A stretch of DNA of 64,000 nt from an uncultured Microbacterium sp. (GTDB taxonomy: Bacteria > Actinomycetota > Actinomycetes > Actinomycetales > Microbacteriaceae), in assembly GCA_913774845.1 (NCBI GenBank), contig CAJYJO010000017.1, positions 43,569 through 107,568 on the forward strand. The letters run 5' to 3'. Position numbers and translations under genes: made by a program. Positions 1 through 7,705 of this stretch are shown here, piece by piece. A model generated the notes under the pieces. The model ran no database searches. It saw nothing but the letters and a program-made list of their open reading frames with translations, and was not told the origin of the DNA. Within the stretch, counting starts at the first letter, position 1, and each line of letters opens with the position of its first letter.

Positions 1-155
1 GCGGCGACCGGCGCCGGCTCGGGCCGCAGCAGGGCGAAGGCGAAGACGCCGGCGACGGCGGCGACGACGATCGCGGCGACCGCGATGGCGGCGATGAGCC
101 CGGCGGATCCGCGCCGTCTGCGCGGCGTCCGGGACGGCGTCGTCTCGCGTGACAT
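1..155 (-). CDS. N-terminus of a membrane-anchored protein, cut by window edge
   Basis: Only the first 51 codons are inside the window; the gene runs off the left edge. The visible part is a basic N-terminus with an RRRR run at residues 12-15, a hydrophobic helix at about residues 18-42 and then a proline-rich RPEPAPVA stretch. This is the pattern of a single-pass membrane-anchored or exported protein. The ATG at 155 follows a GGGGGAG ribosome binding site. The family cannot be told from this fragment. Confidence 0.6.
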   Translation of the reverse strand, partial: MSRETTPSRTPRRRRGSAGLIAAIAVAAIVVAAVAGVFAFALLRPEPAPVA

Positions 156-340
156 CCGGCTCTCCCCCACGGCGTCGGTCGATGGCATCCGCTCCCGCTG
201 GCGGGACGATCTCGCGATAACCGGGAACGGCTGATCCGCGCCCGAGTGTAGGCGAGGTCGGGAGCGGAGTTCAATACGCCACTCGACGGGGTAAATCAAG
301 CCCTTCCCTCGCGGCGTTTCGGCTGAATGAAATTTTGAGA

Positions 341-376
341 CGGGTGACATTTCGGGTGACATTGGCCTGTTACTGT
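341..376 (+). promoter_or_regulatory. 12-bp-phased direct repeats and -10 box before the sugar transferase
   Basis: The 11-mer CGGGTGACATT occurs twice, at 341-351 and 353-363, with a period of 12 bp (about one helical turn). A TACTGT hexamer at 371-376 could be the -10 box of the downstream sugar transferase gene, which puts the repeats over the -35 region as an activator site would be. Related CGGGTGA repeats with similar phasing lie before the LuxR-type regulator gene (7529-7558). The repeats are seen directly; their role is inferred. Confidence 0.5.
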
Positions 377-422
377 TCGCCGAGTGGGATCGGCGTTCGT
401 CGATCGGGGGAGGCAGGCGATC

Positions 423-1994
423 GTGACGTTCGAGCTCCGCGCGGACGCATCGGCGGGAGAACCGGACGCGCCCACCCCAGCCTCCGACGGCGCTTCTGCG
501 ACAGCCACGGCCCCCTCCACAGCCCACGGCGAGTCGCTCCCCGCGGCGCCACCGCGCGACCCCTGGCGCCGCAGGTATCGGCGCAACCTCGTGCTGACCG
601 ACCTCGCCTCCCTGATCTGGGTGGTGTACGGGACGCAACTGTTGTGGTTCGGACTCGGCAACGCGCAGCTCGCGGCCGGCCGCGACAGCCGGATCAGCGA
701 TCTGTCGTATTGGGCGTTCTCGGCCATCCTCATCGTGACGTGGATGTGGGCATTGGCGTTCGTCGAGTCGCGCAGCGACCGCGTGATCGGCACCGGCTCC
801 GCCGAGTACGTGCGCATCGCCGACGCGAGCTTCCGACTCTTCGGCGCCGTGGCGATCATCGCCTTCCTGACGCAGATCGACGTCGCGCGCGGGTACCTGC
901 TGGTCAGCCTGCCCCTCGGCATCATCGTGCTCTTCTTCACGCGCTGGATGTGGCGCCAGTGGCTGGTCGTGCAGCGATCGCGCGGCCGCTACTCGGCGAA
1001 CGTGCTCCTGGTGGGATCCCTGCACTCCGTGACGCAGCTCGCCAGCGAGTTCGCGCGCACCCCGAGCGCCGGGTACCGCGTCGTGGGCGCCTGCGTGCCC
1101 AACGGGCGGATCGCCGACACCATTGCCGGAACGGTCATTCCGATCATGGGGCACGTGGGCGACGTCACCCGCGCCCTGCAGGCCACCGGTGCCGACACCG
1201 TCGCCGTCACCAGCGCCGACGAGCTGCCCGCCGACAAGGTCAAGCAGATCTCCTGGAGCCTCGAGGCGGGCAGACAGCACCTCGTGCTCGCGCCCAGCAT
1301 CGTCGACATCGCCGGCCCCCGCCTGCACACCCGCCCCGTCGCCGGGCTGCCCCTCATCCACGTCGAGACGCCCAAGTTCTCACGCGGTCAGAGCTTCCTC
1401 AAGCGCAGCGTCGACCTTCTCGCCGCCTCCGTCGGCGTCCTGCTGCTCAGCCCGCTGCTGGTGTTCCTGATGATCGCCGTGCGCCTCTCGAGCGAGGGGC
1501 CGGTGTTCTTCCGTCAGACACGCGTCGGCTTCCGCGGACGCGAGTTCACCATGATCAAGTTCCGGTCGATGGTCGTCAACGCCGAGGACCTGCTCGCCCA
1601 GCTGGCCGCCCAGCAGCGCGACGCGGGCAACGAGGTGCTGTTCAAGATGAAGAACGACCCGCGCGTGACGCCGATCGGTCGCATCATGCGTAAGTACAGC
1701 CTCGACGAGCTGCCGCAGTTGTTCAACGTCCTCGGCGGATCCATGTCGCTGGTGGGCCCGCGACCGCCGCTCCCCTCCGAGGTGGCCGTCTACGCCGACC
1801 ACGTGCACCGGCGCTTCCTCGCCAAACCCGGGATCACCGGCCTCTGGCAGGTGAGCGGACGCTCCTCCTTGTCGTGGGAGGAGTCGGTCCGGCTCGACCT
1901 GTCCTACGTGGAGAATTGGACCTTGCTGGGAGACTTCGTCATCCTGGGAAGGACAGCCCGCGCCGCCCTGGCGCCGGGCGAGACCGCTGCGTGA
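423..1994 (+). CDS. Exopolysaccharide polyprenyl-phosphate sugar-1-phosphate transferase
   Basis: This 523-residue protein matches the bacterial sugar transferase family that starts exopolysaccharide repeat-unit synthesis by moving a sugar-1-phosphate from a nucleotide sugar to undecaprenyl phosphate. The N-terminal third has four predicted membrane helices (about residues 55-190), followed by a Rossmann-like segment. The catalytic part begins near residue 325 with KRSVDLLAAS, a membrane helix and PVFFRQTRVG, and includes KFRSM, YSLDELPQ, NVLGGSMSLVGPRP and PGITGLWQVSGR, the usual signature blocks. The GTG at 423 is chosen because GGGGGAGG lies 9-10 bases upstream; an in-frame GTG at 384 lacks such a site. 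A UDP-glucose dehydrogenase gene follows. The exact sugar is not readable from the sequence. Confidence 0.92.
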   Translation: MTFELRADASAGEPDAPTPASDGASATATAPSTAHGESLPAAPPRDPWRRRYRRNLVLTDLASLIWVVYGTQLLWFGLGNAQLAAGRDSRISDLSYWAFSAILIVTWMWALAFVESRSDRVIGTGSAEYVRIADASFRLFGAVAIIAFLTQIDVARGYLLVSLPLGIIVLFFTRWMWRQWLVVQRSRGRYSANVLLVGSLHSVTQLASEFARTPSAGYRVVGACVPNGRIADTIAGTVIPIMGHVGDVTRALQATGADTVAVTSADELPADKVKQISWSLEAGRQHLVLAPSIVDIAGPRLHTRPVAGLPLIHVETPKFSRGQSFLKRSVDLLAASVGVLLLSPLLVFLMIAVRLSSEGPVFFRQTRVGFRGREFTMIKFRSMVVNAEDLLAQLAAQQRDAGNEVLFKMKNDPRVTPIGRIMRKYSLDELPQLFNVLGGSMSLVGPRPPLPSEVAVYADHVHRRFLAKPGITGLWQVSGRSSLSWEESVRLDLSYVENWTLLGDFVILGRTARAALAPGETAA

Positions 1995-2071
1995 CCTCAC
2001 TCGATCTCGACTCGCCGTCGCGCGCGTGCACCCCCCGGTGTGCGGCCCGGCCGACCTGAAAGGCTCCTCCC

Positions 2072-3397
2072 GTGCGTCTATCTGTAGTGGGGTGCGGCTA
2101 CCTGGGTGCCGTGCACGCCGCCGCCATGGCATCCATCGGCCACGACGTCGTCGGCATCGACGTCGACGAGCGCAAGGTCGCCGCCCTGTCGAAGGGCGAG
2201 GCCCCCTTCTTCGAACCCGGCCTGCAGGAGATCCTCACCGAGGGCATCGCGTCGGGGCGCCTGTCGTTCACCACCGACATGTCGGCCGCTCAGGGGGCGA
2301 AGGTGCACTTCGTCGGCGTCGGTACGCCTCAGCAGGCCGGGGGGTACGCCGCCGACCTCACTTATGTCGACGCCGCCATCGACGGCCTCCTGCCGTACCT
2401 GGCCGAGGGCGACATCGTCGCGGGCAAGTCCACGGTCCCCGTCGGCACCGCCGCGCGATTGGCTCCGCGCGTCACGGCGACCGGGGCGACGCTGGTGTGG
2501 AACCCCGAGTTCCTCCGCGAGGGCTGGGCCGTGCAGGACACCGTCGACCCCGATCGCCTGGTCGCCGGCGTCCCCAGCGACGACGGGGCTCCCACCGCCG
2601 AGGGCGAGCGAGCCGCCGGCATCCTCCGCGAGATCTACCACCCCTCGGTCGGCAAGGGCACGCCCTTCATCGTCACCGACTACGCCACCGCCGAGCTGGT
2701 CAAGGTCGCGGCCAACGCCTTCCTGGCGACGAAGATCTCCTTCATCAACGCCATGGCCGAGATCGCCGAGGTCACCGGGGCCGACGTCACGACCATCGCC
2801 GACGCGATCGGACACGACGCCCGCATCGGCCGCCGTTTCCTCGGCGCCGGCATCGGCTTCGGCGGCGGCTGCCTGCCCAAGGACATCCGCGCGTTCTCGG
2901 CCCGTGCCGAGGAGCTCGGTCGCGGCGAGTCCGTCGCCTTCCTTCGCGAGATGGACGCGATCAACCTCCGCCGTCGCGACCGCGCCGTCGACCTCGCCGT
3001 CGAAGCCCTCGGCGGAACGGTGTTCAAGAAGAACGTCACCGTCCTCGGCGCCGCCTTCAAACCCCACAGCGACGACATCCGCGACTCCCCCGCCCTCGAC
3101 GTCGCCGTCCGCCTGCACGGCCTCGGCGCCTGGGTCACGATCACCGACCCCGCCGCGATCGAGAACGCCCGTCGCGTCCACCCGCAGCTGAACTACGTCG
3201 ACGACCGCGACGAGGCCCTGCGCGAAGCGGACGCGGTGATCGTCGTGACGGAGTGGGACGAGTATCGCCGCGAGCTCTCCCCCGAGCACGCCGCGACCCT
3301 CGCTCGCGGGCGCATCGTGATCGACGGCCGCAACTGCCTCGACGCCGCTTCCTGGCGCGCCGCCGGCTGGACCTACCACGGCATGGGGCGCCCCTGA
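2072..3397 (+). CDS. ugd: UDP-glucose 6-dehydrogenase
   Basis: The enzyme oxidises UDP-glucose to UDP-glucuronate with two NAD+, supplying uronic acid for surface polysaccharides. The 441-residue length is normal. The N-terminal Rossmann motif VVGCGYLGAVHA binds NAD, the middle has GKSTVPVGT and NPEFLREG, and the catalytic cysteine is Cys267 in GFGGGCLPKD. The C-terminal UDP-binding domain has LGAAFKPHSDDIRDSPA. The start is a GTG at 2072 with a weak AAAGG upstream, 77 bases after the sugar transferase stop, so co-transcription with that gene is likely. A strong hairpin follows the stop codon. Confidence 0.95.
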   Translation: MRLSVVGCGYLGAVHAAAMASIGHDVVGIDVDERKVAALSKGEAPFFEPGLQEILTEGIASGRLSFTTDMSAAQGAKVHFVGVGTPQQAGGYAADLTYVDAAIDGLLPYLAEGDIVAGKSTVPVGTAARLAPRVTATGATLVWNPEFLREGWAVQDTVDPDRLVAGVPSDDGAPTAEGERAAGILREIYHPSVGKGTPFIVTDYATAELVKVAANAFLATKISFINAMAEIAEVTGADVTTIADAIGHDARIGRRFLGAGIGFGGGCLPKDIRAFSARAEELGRGESVAFLREMDAINLRRRDRAVDLAVEALGGTVFKKNVTVLGAAFKPHSDDIRDSPALDVAVRLHGLGAWVTITDPAAIENARRVHPQLNYVDDRDEALREADAVIVVTEWDEYRRELSPEHAATLARGRIVIDGRNCLDAASWRAAGWTYHGMGRP

Positions 3398-3402
3398 TCG
3401 TC

Positions 3403-3442
3403 CCCGCGGACTCCCCGGCCGGAGGGTCGGGGCGTCCGCGGG
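3403..3442 (+). terminator. Hairpin terminator after ugd
   Basis: A 15-bp stem with one mismatch (3403-3417 pairing with 3428-3442) starts five bases after the ugd stop. The loop is about 10 bases. There is no T-run after it, which is common for terminators in high-G+C actinobacteria. Confidence 0.7.
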
Positions 3443-3553
3443 TTCGGCGAGGAGACGTGACGAATCGCGCGCGGAGCACGTCTGATCAGTGACGAGCCGT
3501 GGCCGCCCACCGGGGCGCGCACCGACCGGACGCTCGTCGGACTGGAGGATGCC

Positions 3554-3778
3554 ATGCGCACCAAGCTCGTCCTGATCGGCGCCGTCGCGCTGCTCGCCTA
3601 CGTCATCGGCACCCGCACGCCCCGCGTGCAGGTGAAGAACCGGGAGTCGGTCGGCCACCAGATCGTCCGTCTGTGGAACGACCCCGCAGCCCGCAAGCGC
3701 CGCCGCAAAGCCGCCAAGAAGGCCGCAGCCGCCGCCGAGAGGCGCGCCAAGAAGACGTTCCGCGAGCTCCGCGGGTGA
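3554..3778 (+). CDS. Small single-pass membrane protein, function unknown
   Basis: This 74-residue protein begins with a short hydrophobic helix (LVLIGAVALLAYVIG, residues 5-19) and ends in a strongly basic, Ala/Lys/Arg-rich tail with RKRRRKAAKKAAA. An N-terminal anchor with a basic cytoplasmic tail is likely. The ATG at 3554 follows GGAGG at 3544-3548. Similar short proteins are common in Microbacteriaceae as hypothetical proteins; I assign no function. Confidence 0.7.
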   Translation: MRTKLVLIGAVALLAYVIGTRTPRVQVKNRESVGHQIVRLWNDPAARKRRRKAAKKAAAAAERRAKKTFRELRG

Positions 3779-3865
3779 GCCTCGTGCGGTCGGTCGCCCC
3801 TCTCGCGACGGCCGCCATGCGCTCCCGTCGACCGGCTGTGGACAACGCCCTCCCCCTGACGTGCG

Positions 3866-3883
3866 CATGTGAGAATGCACATG
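3866..3883. promoter_or_regulatory. Inverted repeat CATGTG-N6-CACATG
   Basis: A 6-bp inverted repeat (3866-3871 and 3878-3883, spacer AGAATG) sits 18 bases before the start codon of the small zinc-ribbon-like gene at 3901. Its position between promoter and start would suit an operator. A related ACATG-AA-CATGT repeat lies at 7386-7397 upstream of the XRE regulator gene. The regulator is unknown. Confidence 0.35.
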
Positions 3884-3900
3884 TCACCAGAGGAGGACCG

Positions 3901-4074
3901 ATGCAGCGGACGACGCGCGTGATCGAACCGGCCGACACCGCCGGATCCGACGAAGACGAGACCCTGAGCGGATTCGCGCCGCGCTGTGACGCCTGTTTGC
4001 TCACCGCCGAACCGTCCGGGTCGGCGCGCGCGGCGTTCTGGTCCTGTCCGGGGTGCGGGCTGGCGCTTCTCTGA
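3901..4074 (+). CDS. Small putative zinc-ribbon protein
   Basis: This 57-residue protein has an acidic N-terminal half and two CxxC pairs, RCDACLL and SCPGCGLALL, which together suggest a small zinc ribbon. The ATG at 3901 follows a good AGAGGAGG site ending four bases upstream. It lies 26 bases before the AarF-like gene start but that gene seems to have its own leaderless promoter. The function is unknown; metal binding is inferred only from the cysteine spacing. Confidence 0.65.
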   Translation: MQRTTRVIEPADTAGSDEDETLSGFAPRCDACLLTAEPSGSARAAFWSCPGCGLALL

Positions 4075-4100
4075 GAGCCCCCGGCGGCTACGCTGACCCC

Positions 4101-6104
4101 GTGGTCGCCACCATCCTCATCTCGATGGCCGCCGTCGTCTCGGCGGTGCTGGTGGGGTTCGTCGCGCGGCGCGTCCTCGGCACCCCCGTGGGCTGGCCCC
4201 GCAGCATCGCCGTCGGCCTCCTCGTCTTCTTCCTCGGCGTGCCGTCGGTCGCGTGGACGCTCCAACAGACGGGTTTCGACGGCTCCCGCGACGTGCCGCC
4301 CGAGGACGTCTGGCTCTGGCTGGGCCTGATCGTGCTGTCGTTGGCGTGGGTCTTCGCCCTCGGGGTGGCCGCCCTCGTCGCCAGTGAGGCCGTCTTCCCC
4401 ACCCGCCCCCTGCCGAACCCGATCGACGTGGTCCGCGCCGCCCTGCGCCAACGCAAGCGCACGCGCCGCTACCTCGAGATCCTGACGATCGCCTCGCGGC
4501 ACGGCGTGGGCTGGTTGTTCCACGGCGGACGAGCGCGCGTCGAGGCCGAGCTCAGCACGTCGGAGGAGCGGGCGCGCGCGATCGTGGCGACCATCAACGA
4601 TGCCGGTGTCAGCTTCGTCAAGCTGGGGCAGGTGCTGTCCAGCCGACGCGACCTGGTCCCCGAGCCGTACCTCAGCGCTCTGGCCTCCCTGCAGACCAGC
4701 GCCGCCACCCTGCCGTGGGAGACCGTGCGCGCGGTCATCGAAGCCGACCTCGGCATCACCCTCTCGGAGGTGTTCGCCGAGGTCGATCCCGTGCCCCTCG
4801 CCGCCGCCTCGGTCGCACAGGTGCACCGAGCGCGCCTGCTCGACGGCACGACCGTCGTCGTCAAGGTGCAGCGTCCGGCCGCCCGCGCGCAGGTCGAAGC
4901 GGATGCCGACATCATCGGCCGCCTCGCGCACCGCGCCGAGACGCACACCCGCGTCGGTCGCGACCTTCGCATCGAGTCGGTGGCCCGCGGCTTCACGGCC
5001 ACCCTCCTGGAGGAGCTCGACTACCGCATCGAGGCGCGCAACACCCGGATGATCGGCGCCACGCTCGAGCTCATCGACCGCGCCGACCCCGGTCGGCGCG
5101 GGATGATCGCGGTGCCCGCGATCGTCGACGCGGCCTCCCACCAGCGCGTGCTGACGATGGGGCTCGTCGACGGCGACGCCCTCGGCGACTCGGCCGAGCG
5201 CCTCGCGGCGATGGATGCCGAGCAGCGCGACCGCCTCGCCCAGGTGCTGATGTCGACCGTGATCGAGCAGATCCTCGTCTACGGCGTCTTCCACGCCGAC
5301 CTGCACCCCGGGAACGTCCTGCTCACCGACGACGGCACGCTCGGCATGATCGACTTCGGTGCGGTCGGGATCATCGAGCGCAGTCGCCGCCAGCACATGA
5401 CGGCGCTCCTGCTCGCGGCGCTCAGCGAGAACGATGTCGCTGCCGCCGATGCGCTGCTGCTCATCGTCGACGCCCCCACCGACCTCGACGTCGACGCGTT
5501 CCGACACGACGTCGGGGTGGTCCTCACCACGGAGCACCTGCGCACGAGCGGCCAGGGCTCGATCTTCACGCGGATGCTCGACGTGATCCGGCAGCACCGC
5601 ATCGCCCTGCCCGGCGAACTGGCTTCCGCCTTCCGCAGCTTCGCGACGCTCGAGGGGTGCTTGCGCGTCCTCGTCGACGACTTCGACATGGTCGGCCGGG
5701 CCCTTCCGCTCATGCCGACTCTCCTGCGTCGGACCGTCTCGATGAAACGCGTGGCCACCGACCTGCAGGCGCAGTCGGTGATCAACCTCGCGCGTCTGGA
5801 ACAGATCCCGCGGCGGATCGATGCCCTGCTGACCGGCGCGGAGAAGGGCTCGATCGGCGTCACGCTGCGCGGTACGAACGGCGACGACCTCGGCGCGCTC
5901 CTCGGTCGGACCACCAACGACGTCGCCTCGACCCTCGTGGCCATCGCCGCCGTCGTCCTCGCGGTCGTGCTGGTGATCGCCGGCGGTGGACCGGTGCTCG
6001 GCGGCTCGATCACGCTGTTCGGCGTGCTGGGGGCGGTGATCGGCCTCTTCGGATTCCTCGGACTGCTGCGCATCATCCGCAAGACCTTCGGTGACCGAAG
6101 ATGA
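4101..6104 (+). CDS. ABC1/AarF/UbiB-family atypical kinase
   Basis: This protein of 667 residues carries the ABC1 (AarF/UbiB) protein-kinase-like fold. Visible blocks are FVKLGQVLSSRRDLVP (the KxGQ motif of the family), VAQVHRARLLDGTTVVVKVQRP with the nucleotide-binding lysine, and HADLHPGNVLL...GMIDFGAVG corresponding to catalytic loop and metal-binding DFG. Two or three membrane helices precede the kinase domain and two more close the C-terminus (VVLAVVLVIAGG, LFGVLGAVIGLFGFLGLL). The GTG at 4101 is preferred because a TACGCT -10 box ends six bases upstream, giving a leaderless transcript. The stop overlaps the next start (ATGA). In ubiquinone makers the family supports quinone synthesis; its role in actinobacteria is not settled. 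Confidence 0.88.
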   Translation: MVATILISMAAVVSAVLVGFVARRVLGTPVGWPRSIAVGLLVFFLGVPSVAWTLQQTGFDGSRDVPPEDVWLWLGLIVLSLAWVFALGVAALVASEAVFPTRPLPNPIDVVRAALRQRKRTRRYLEILTIASRHGVGWLFHGGRARVEAELSTSEERARAIVATINDAGVSFVKLGQVLSSRRDLVPEPYLSALASLQTSAATLPWETVRAVIEADLGITLSEVFAEVDPVPLAAASVAQVHRARLLDGTTVVVKVQRPAARAQVEADADIIGRLAHRAETHTRVGRDLRIESVARGFTATLLEELDYRIEARNTRMIGATLELIDRADPGRRGMIAVPAIVDAASHQRVLTMGLVDGDALGDSAERLAAMDAEQRDRLAQVLMSTVIEQILVYGVFHADLHPGNVLLTDDGTLGMIDFGAVGIIERSRRQHMTALLLAALSENDVAAADALLLIVDAPTDLDVDAFRHDVGVVLTTEHLRTSGQGSIFTRMLDVIRQHRIALPGELASAFRSFATLEGCLRVLVDDFDMVGRALPLMPTLLRRTVSMKRVATDLQAQSVINLARLEQIPRRIDALLTGAEKGSIGVTLRGTNGDDLGALLGRTTNDVASTLVAIAAVVLAVVLVIAGGGPVLGGSITLFGVLGAVIGLFGFLGLLRIIRKTFGDRR

Positions 6105-6580
6105 GGGGCCGGTGCCGTCCCACCGCCGTCCTGCGCCGCCCCGGCCGCTCCACCCCCGGGGTCTCCCGACGCCGGCCGTCGGTCGGCGCCGTGGTCGCCG
6201 CGGTGTACCTGCTCGCCCTCGCGGTGATCCTGCTCTGGCCCGAGCATCTCGACCGGCACGCGGGCGCCGTGTACCGCGTCTTCTTCCGCCTCTTCCCCGG
6301 GGCGGGCGCCGACTCCGCCGACGTCGTGATCAATGTGCTGCTGTTCCTCCCCCTTGGAGCCCTCCTCGCCCCGCTGTTGACGCGCAGACCGTGGGCGGCC
6401 CTCGTTGTCGCGATAGGCGTGCCCACGCTGGTCGAACTGACGCAGGCGGTCTTCCTCCCCGGGCGCACGGCCAGCGTGCTGGATGTGATCGCCAACGGCG
6501 CGGGCACGATCGCCGGCGCCGTGGCGGTCGCGCTCTGGCGCCGCCGCGCGAGCGCGCGTGAGAGGGTCAGCGGGAGCTGA
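6101..6580 (+). CDS. VanZ-like membrane protein
   Basis: This 159-residue protein has four predicted membrane helices and the typical VanZ-like layout. A first helix (VVAAVYLLALAVILLWP) precedes a short extracytoplasmic loop; then come DVVINVLLFLPLGALLAPLL, the VELTQAVFLPGRTASVLDVIANGAGTIAG-type core with its conserved E/Q and DxxxN residues, and a last helix. VanZ-family proteins have been tied to low-level teicoplanin resistance in enterococci, but most members are uncharacterised. It overlaps the upstream kinase-like gene by four bases, so translation is probably coupled. Its stop overlaps that of the convergent gene at 6567 by 14 bases. Confidence 0.85.
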   Translation: MRGRCRPTAVLRRPGRSTPGVSRRRPSVGAVVAAVYLLALAVILLWPEHLDRHAGAVYRVFFRLFPGAGADSADVVINVLLFLPLGALLAPLLTRRPWAALVVAIGVPTLVELTQAVFLPGRTASVLDVIANGAGTIAGAVAVALWRRRASARERVSGS

Positions 6581-6980
6581 GCTCGCCGGCCTCAGCCCGG
6601 TGCGCGTCCGCGCGTGCCGGGGCGGCGGACGCACCCATGGGCCCGGGCTCGAGCGGGGCACCGGCGTCGGCGAGTTCGCGACCGAGGCGGCATGCGAGCG
6701 CACGCGCATCGACGAGCGGAAGCGCGAGCGACACCCCCGCGCCCGACTCGATCGAGATCCACGTCTCGGCGTCGCCTCGGCGCCGCAGCACACCGATCTC
6801 GAAGTCGACGATCTCGCCGCCGCCGCGGGAGGAGCCGTCACGCACGCGCGCGGCGAAGCCCGAGCCCTCGCTGCGGTGGTCTTCGTCGTCGGGGTGGACC
6901 GTGCGGCCGTGGTCCGTGACGCACCACGCGTACGCGCACCGCACCCGCTCGCGCTCGTCGGGGGAGTTCGCCGATTTCAT
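6567..6980 (-). CDS. Hypothetical protein resembling the DUF6907 group
   Basis: This 137-residue soluble protein has an N-terminal part with CAYAWCVTDHG and HPDDEDHRSEG, then a small beta-rich domain ending in VDARALACRLGRELADA. The Cys/His/Asp pattern looks like actinobacterial proteins annotated DUF6907, an assignment from memory. The ATG at 6980 is chosen over upstream starts because GAGGAAGGTG precedes it. The C-terminal tail is Ala/Glu-rich and low in complexity. It lies just downstream of the XRE regulator on the same strand and may be in its operon. Confidence 0.65.
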   Translation of the reverse strand: MKSANSPDERERVRCAYAWCVTDHGRTVHPDDEDHRSEGSGFAARVRDGSSRGGGEIVDFEIGVLRRRGDAETWISIESGAGVSLALPLVDARALACRLGRELADAGAPLEPGPMGASAAPARADAHRAEAGELSSR

Positions 6981-7074
6981 GCCAGACACCTTCCTCGCGG
7001 AGTCGCCGGCATCGCCGACGACTCGTAAAACGGTGGGCACACGATCAGTTGATCACCAACCTCCGACATCACTG

Positions 7075-7356
7075 TCAGCGACTGGGCGGCAGCCCTTTCG
7101 GCGGCGTCGGGATGAGACGGTCGAGGGGGACGTCGAGCACCTCGGAGAGCGCGACGAGGGTACGAAGGCGCGGATTGGCAGCCGTGCCGGGATTCGACTC
7201 GCCCTTCTCCAGCTTCCGGTAGGTGAAGGTGGCGAGACCGGCCGCATGGGCGACCTGCTCCTGGGACATCTTCTTCTCCGCGCGGGCACGAAGCATCCGC
7301 ACACCGAGCTCTCGGGCGAATTCGGTCCAGGGATCGGGATCGGGAGCGTCGCTCAT
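7075..7356 (-). CDS. XRE-family transcriptional regulator
   Basis: This 93-residue protein is essentially one Cro/C1-type helix-turn-helix domain. Residues about 15-75 read ELGVRMLRARAEKKMSQEQVAHAAGLATFTYRKLEKGE...PRLRTLVALSEVLDVPLDRL, with the expected SQEQVAHAAG recognition region and hydrophobic core. There is no effector domain. It is divergent from the LuxR-type regulator gene and upstream of the DUF6907-like gene. An ACATG-AA-CATGT inverted repeat 30 bases before its start is a candidate operator for self-regulation. Its ATG has only a weak ribosome binding site. Confidence 0.87.
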   Translation of the reverse strand: MSDAPDPDPWTEFARELGVRMLRARAEKKMSQEQVAHAAGLATFTYRKLEKGESNPGTAANPRLRTLVALSEVLDVPLDRLIPTPPKGLPPSR

Positions 7357-7705
7357 CCGTCCAGCTTGGTCGGCGGGTCAATCTCACATGAACATGTAAA
7401 CATTCCGTACTTGGCGCGCCTCACTTCGCCGAGGGTGAATTCTGTCATCCGATCGTCGTGCGCAGCGCCTCGGCAGCGGGACGCGTAAGCAGAGGATCCA
7501 GGGTCCTCGCGCGCGAAGATGCGGGCAACGGGTGACAGAACGGGTGAGATGTCGGTGAAGAAGGGGATGAAAGATCGCCGCCGGGCGGGGGTCGCTCCGC
7601 GATCCCGGTCAGGATCGTGGATAGGCGACCGGTCTTGCGCCGGGCCGGGTCCGGCTTCGCGATGACAGACGCGTGACGAGACCACCCTTCTCCTCCGGAG
7701 GCACC
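7357..7705. promoter_or_regulatory. Divergent regulatory region between XRE and LuxR-type regulators
   Basis: This 349-base gap has no convincing gene. It holds an inverted repeat ACATG-AA-CATGT at 7386-7397, close to the XRE gene start. It also holds three in-phase copies of a CGGGTGA-type element at 7529-7535, 7541-7547 and 7552-7558 (the last reads TCGGTGA), spaced 12 and 11 bp. The same element is duplicated before the sugar transferase gene (341-363). A GGGTGAATTC 10-mer at 7433-7442 recurs at 11160-11169. These are candidate sites for one or both flanking regulators. Confidence 0.5.

Noticed and set aside
384-422. Upstream GTG start for the sugar transferase
   Set aside because: No ribosome binding site stands before it, while GTG 423 has a strong one at the right distance.
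2078-3880. A 600-residue minus-strand frame opposite ugd
   Set aside because: It has the repetitive Gly/Asp/Val composition of shadow frames and lies wholly across a clear ugd gene and its neighbours.
7353-7448. A 31-residue frame ending in an ATGA overlap with the XRE gene start, a possible leader peptide
   Set aside because: It has no ribosome binding site and contains the candidate operator palindrome; the overlap alone is not enough.
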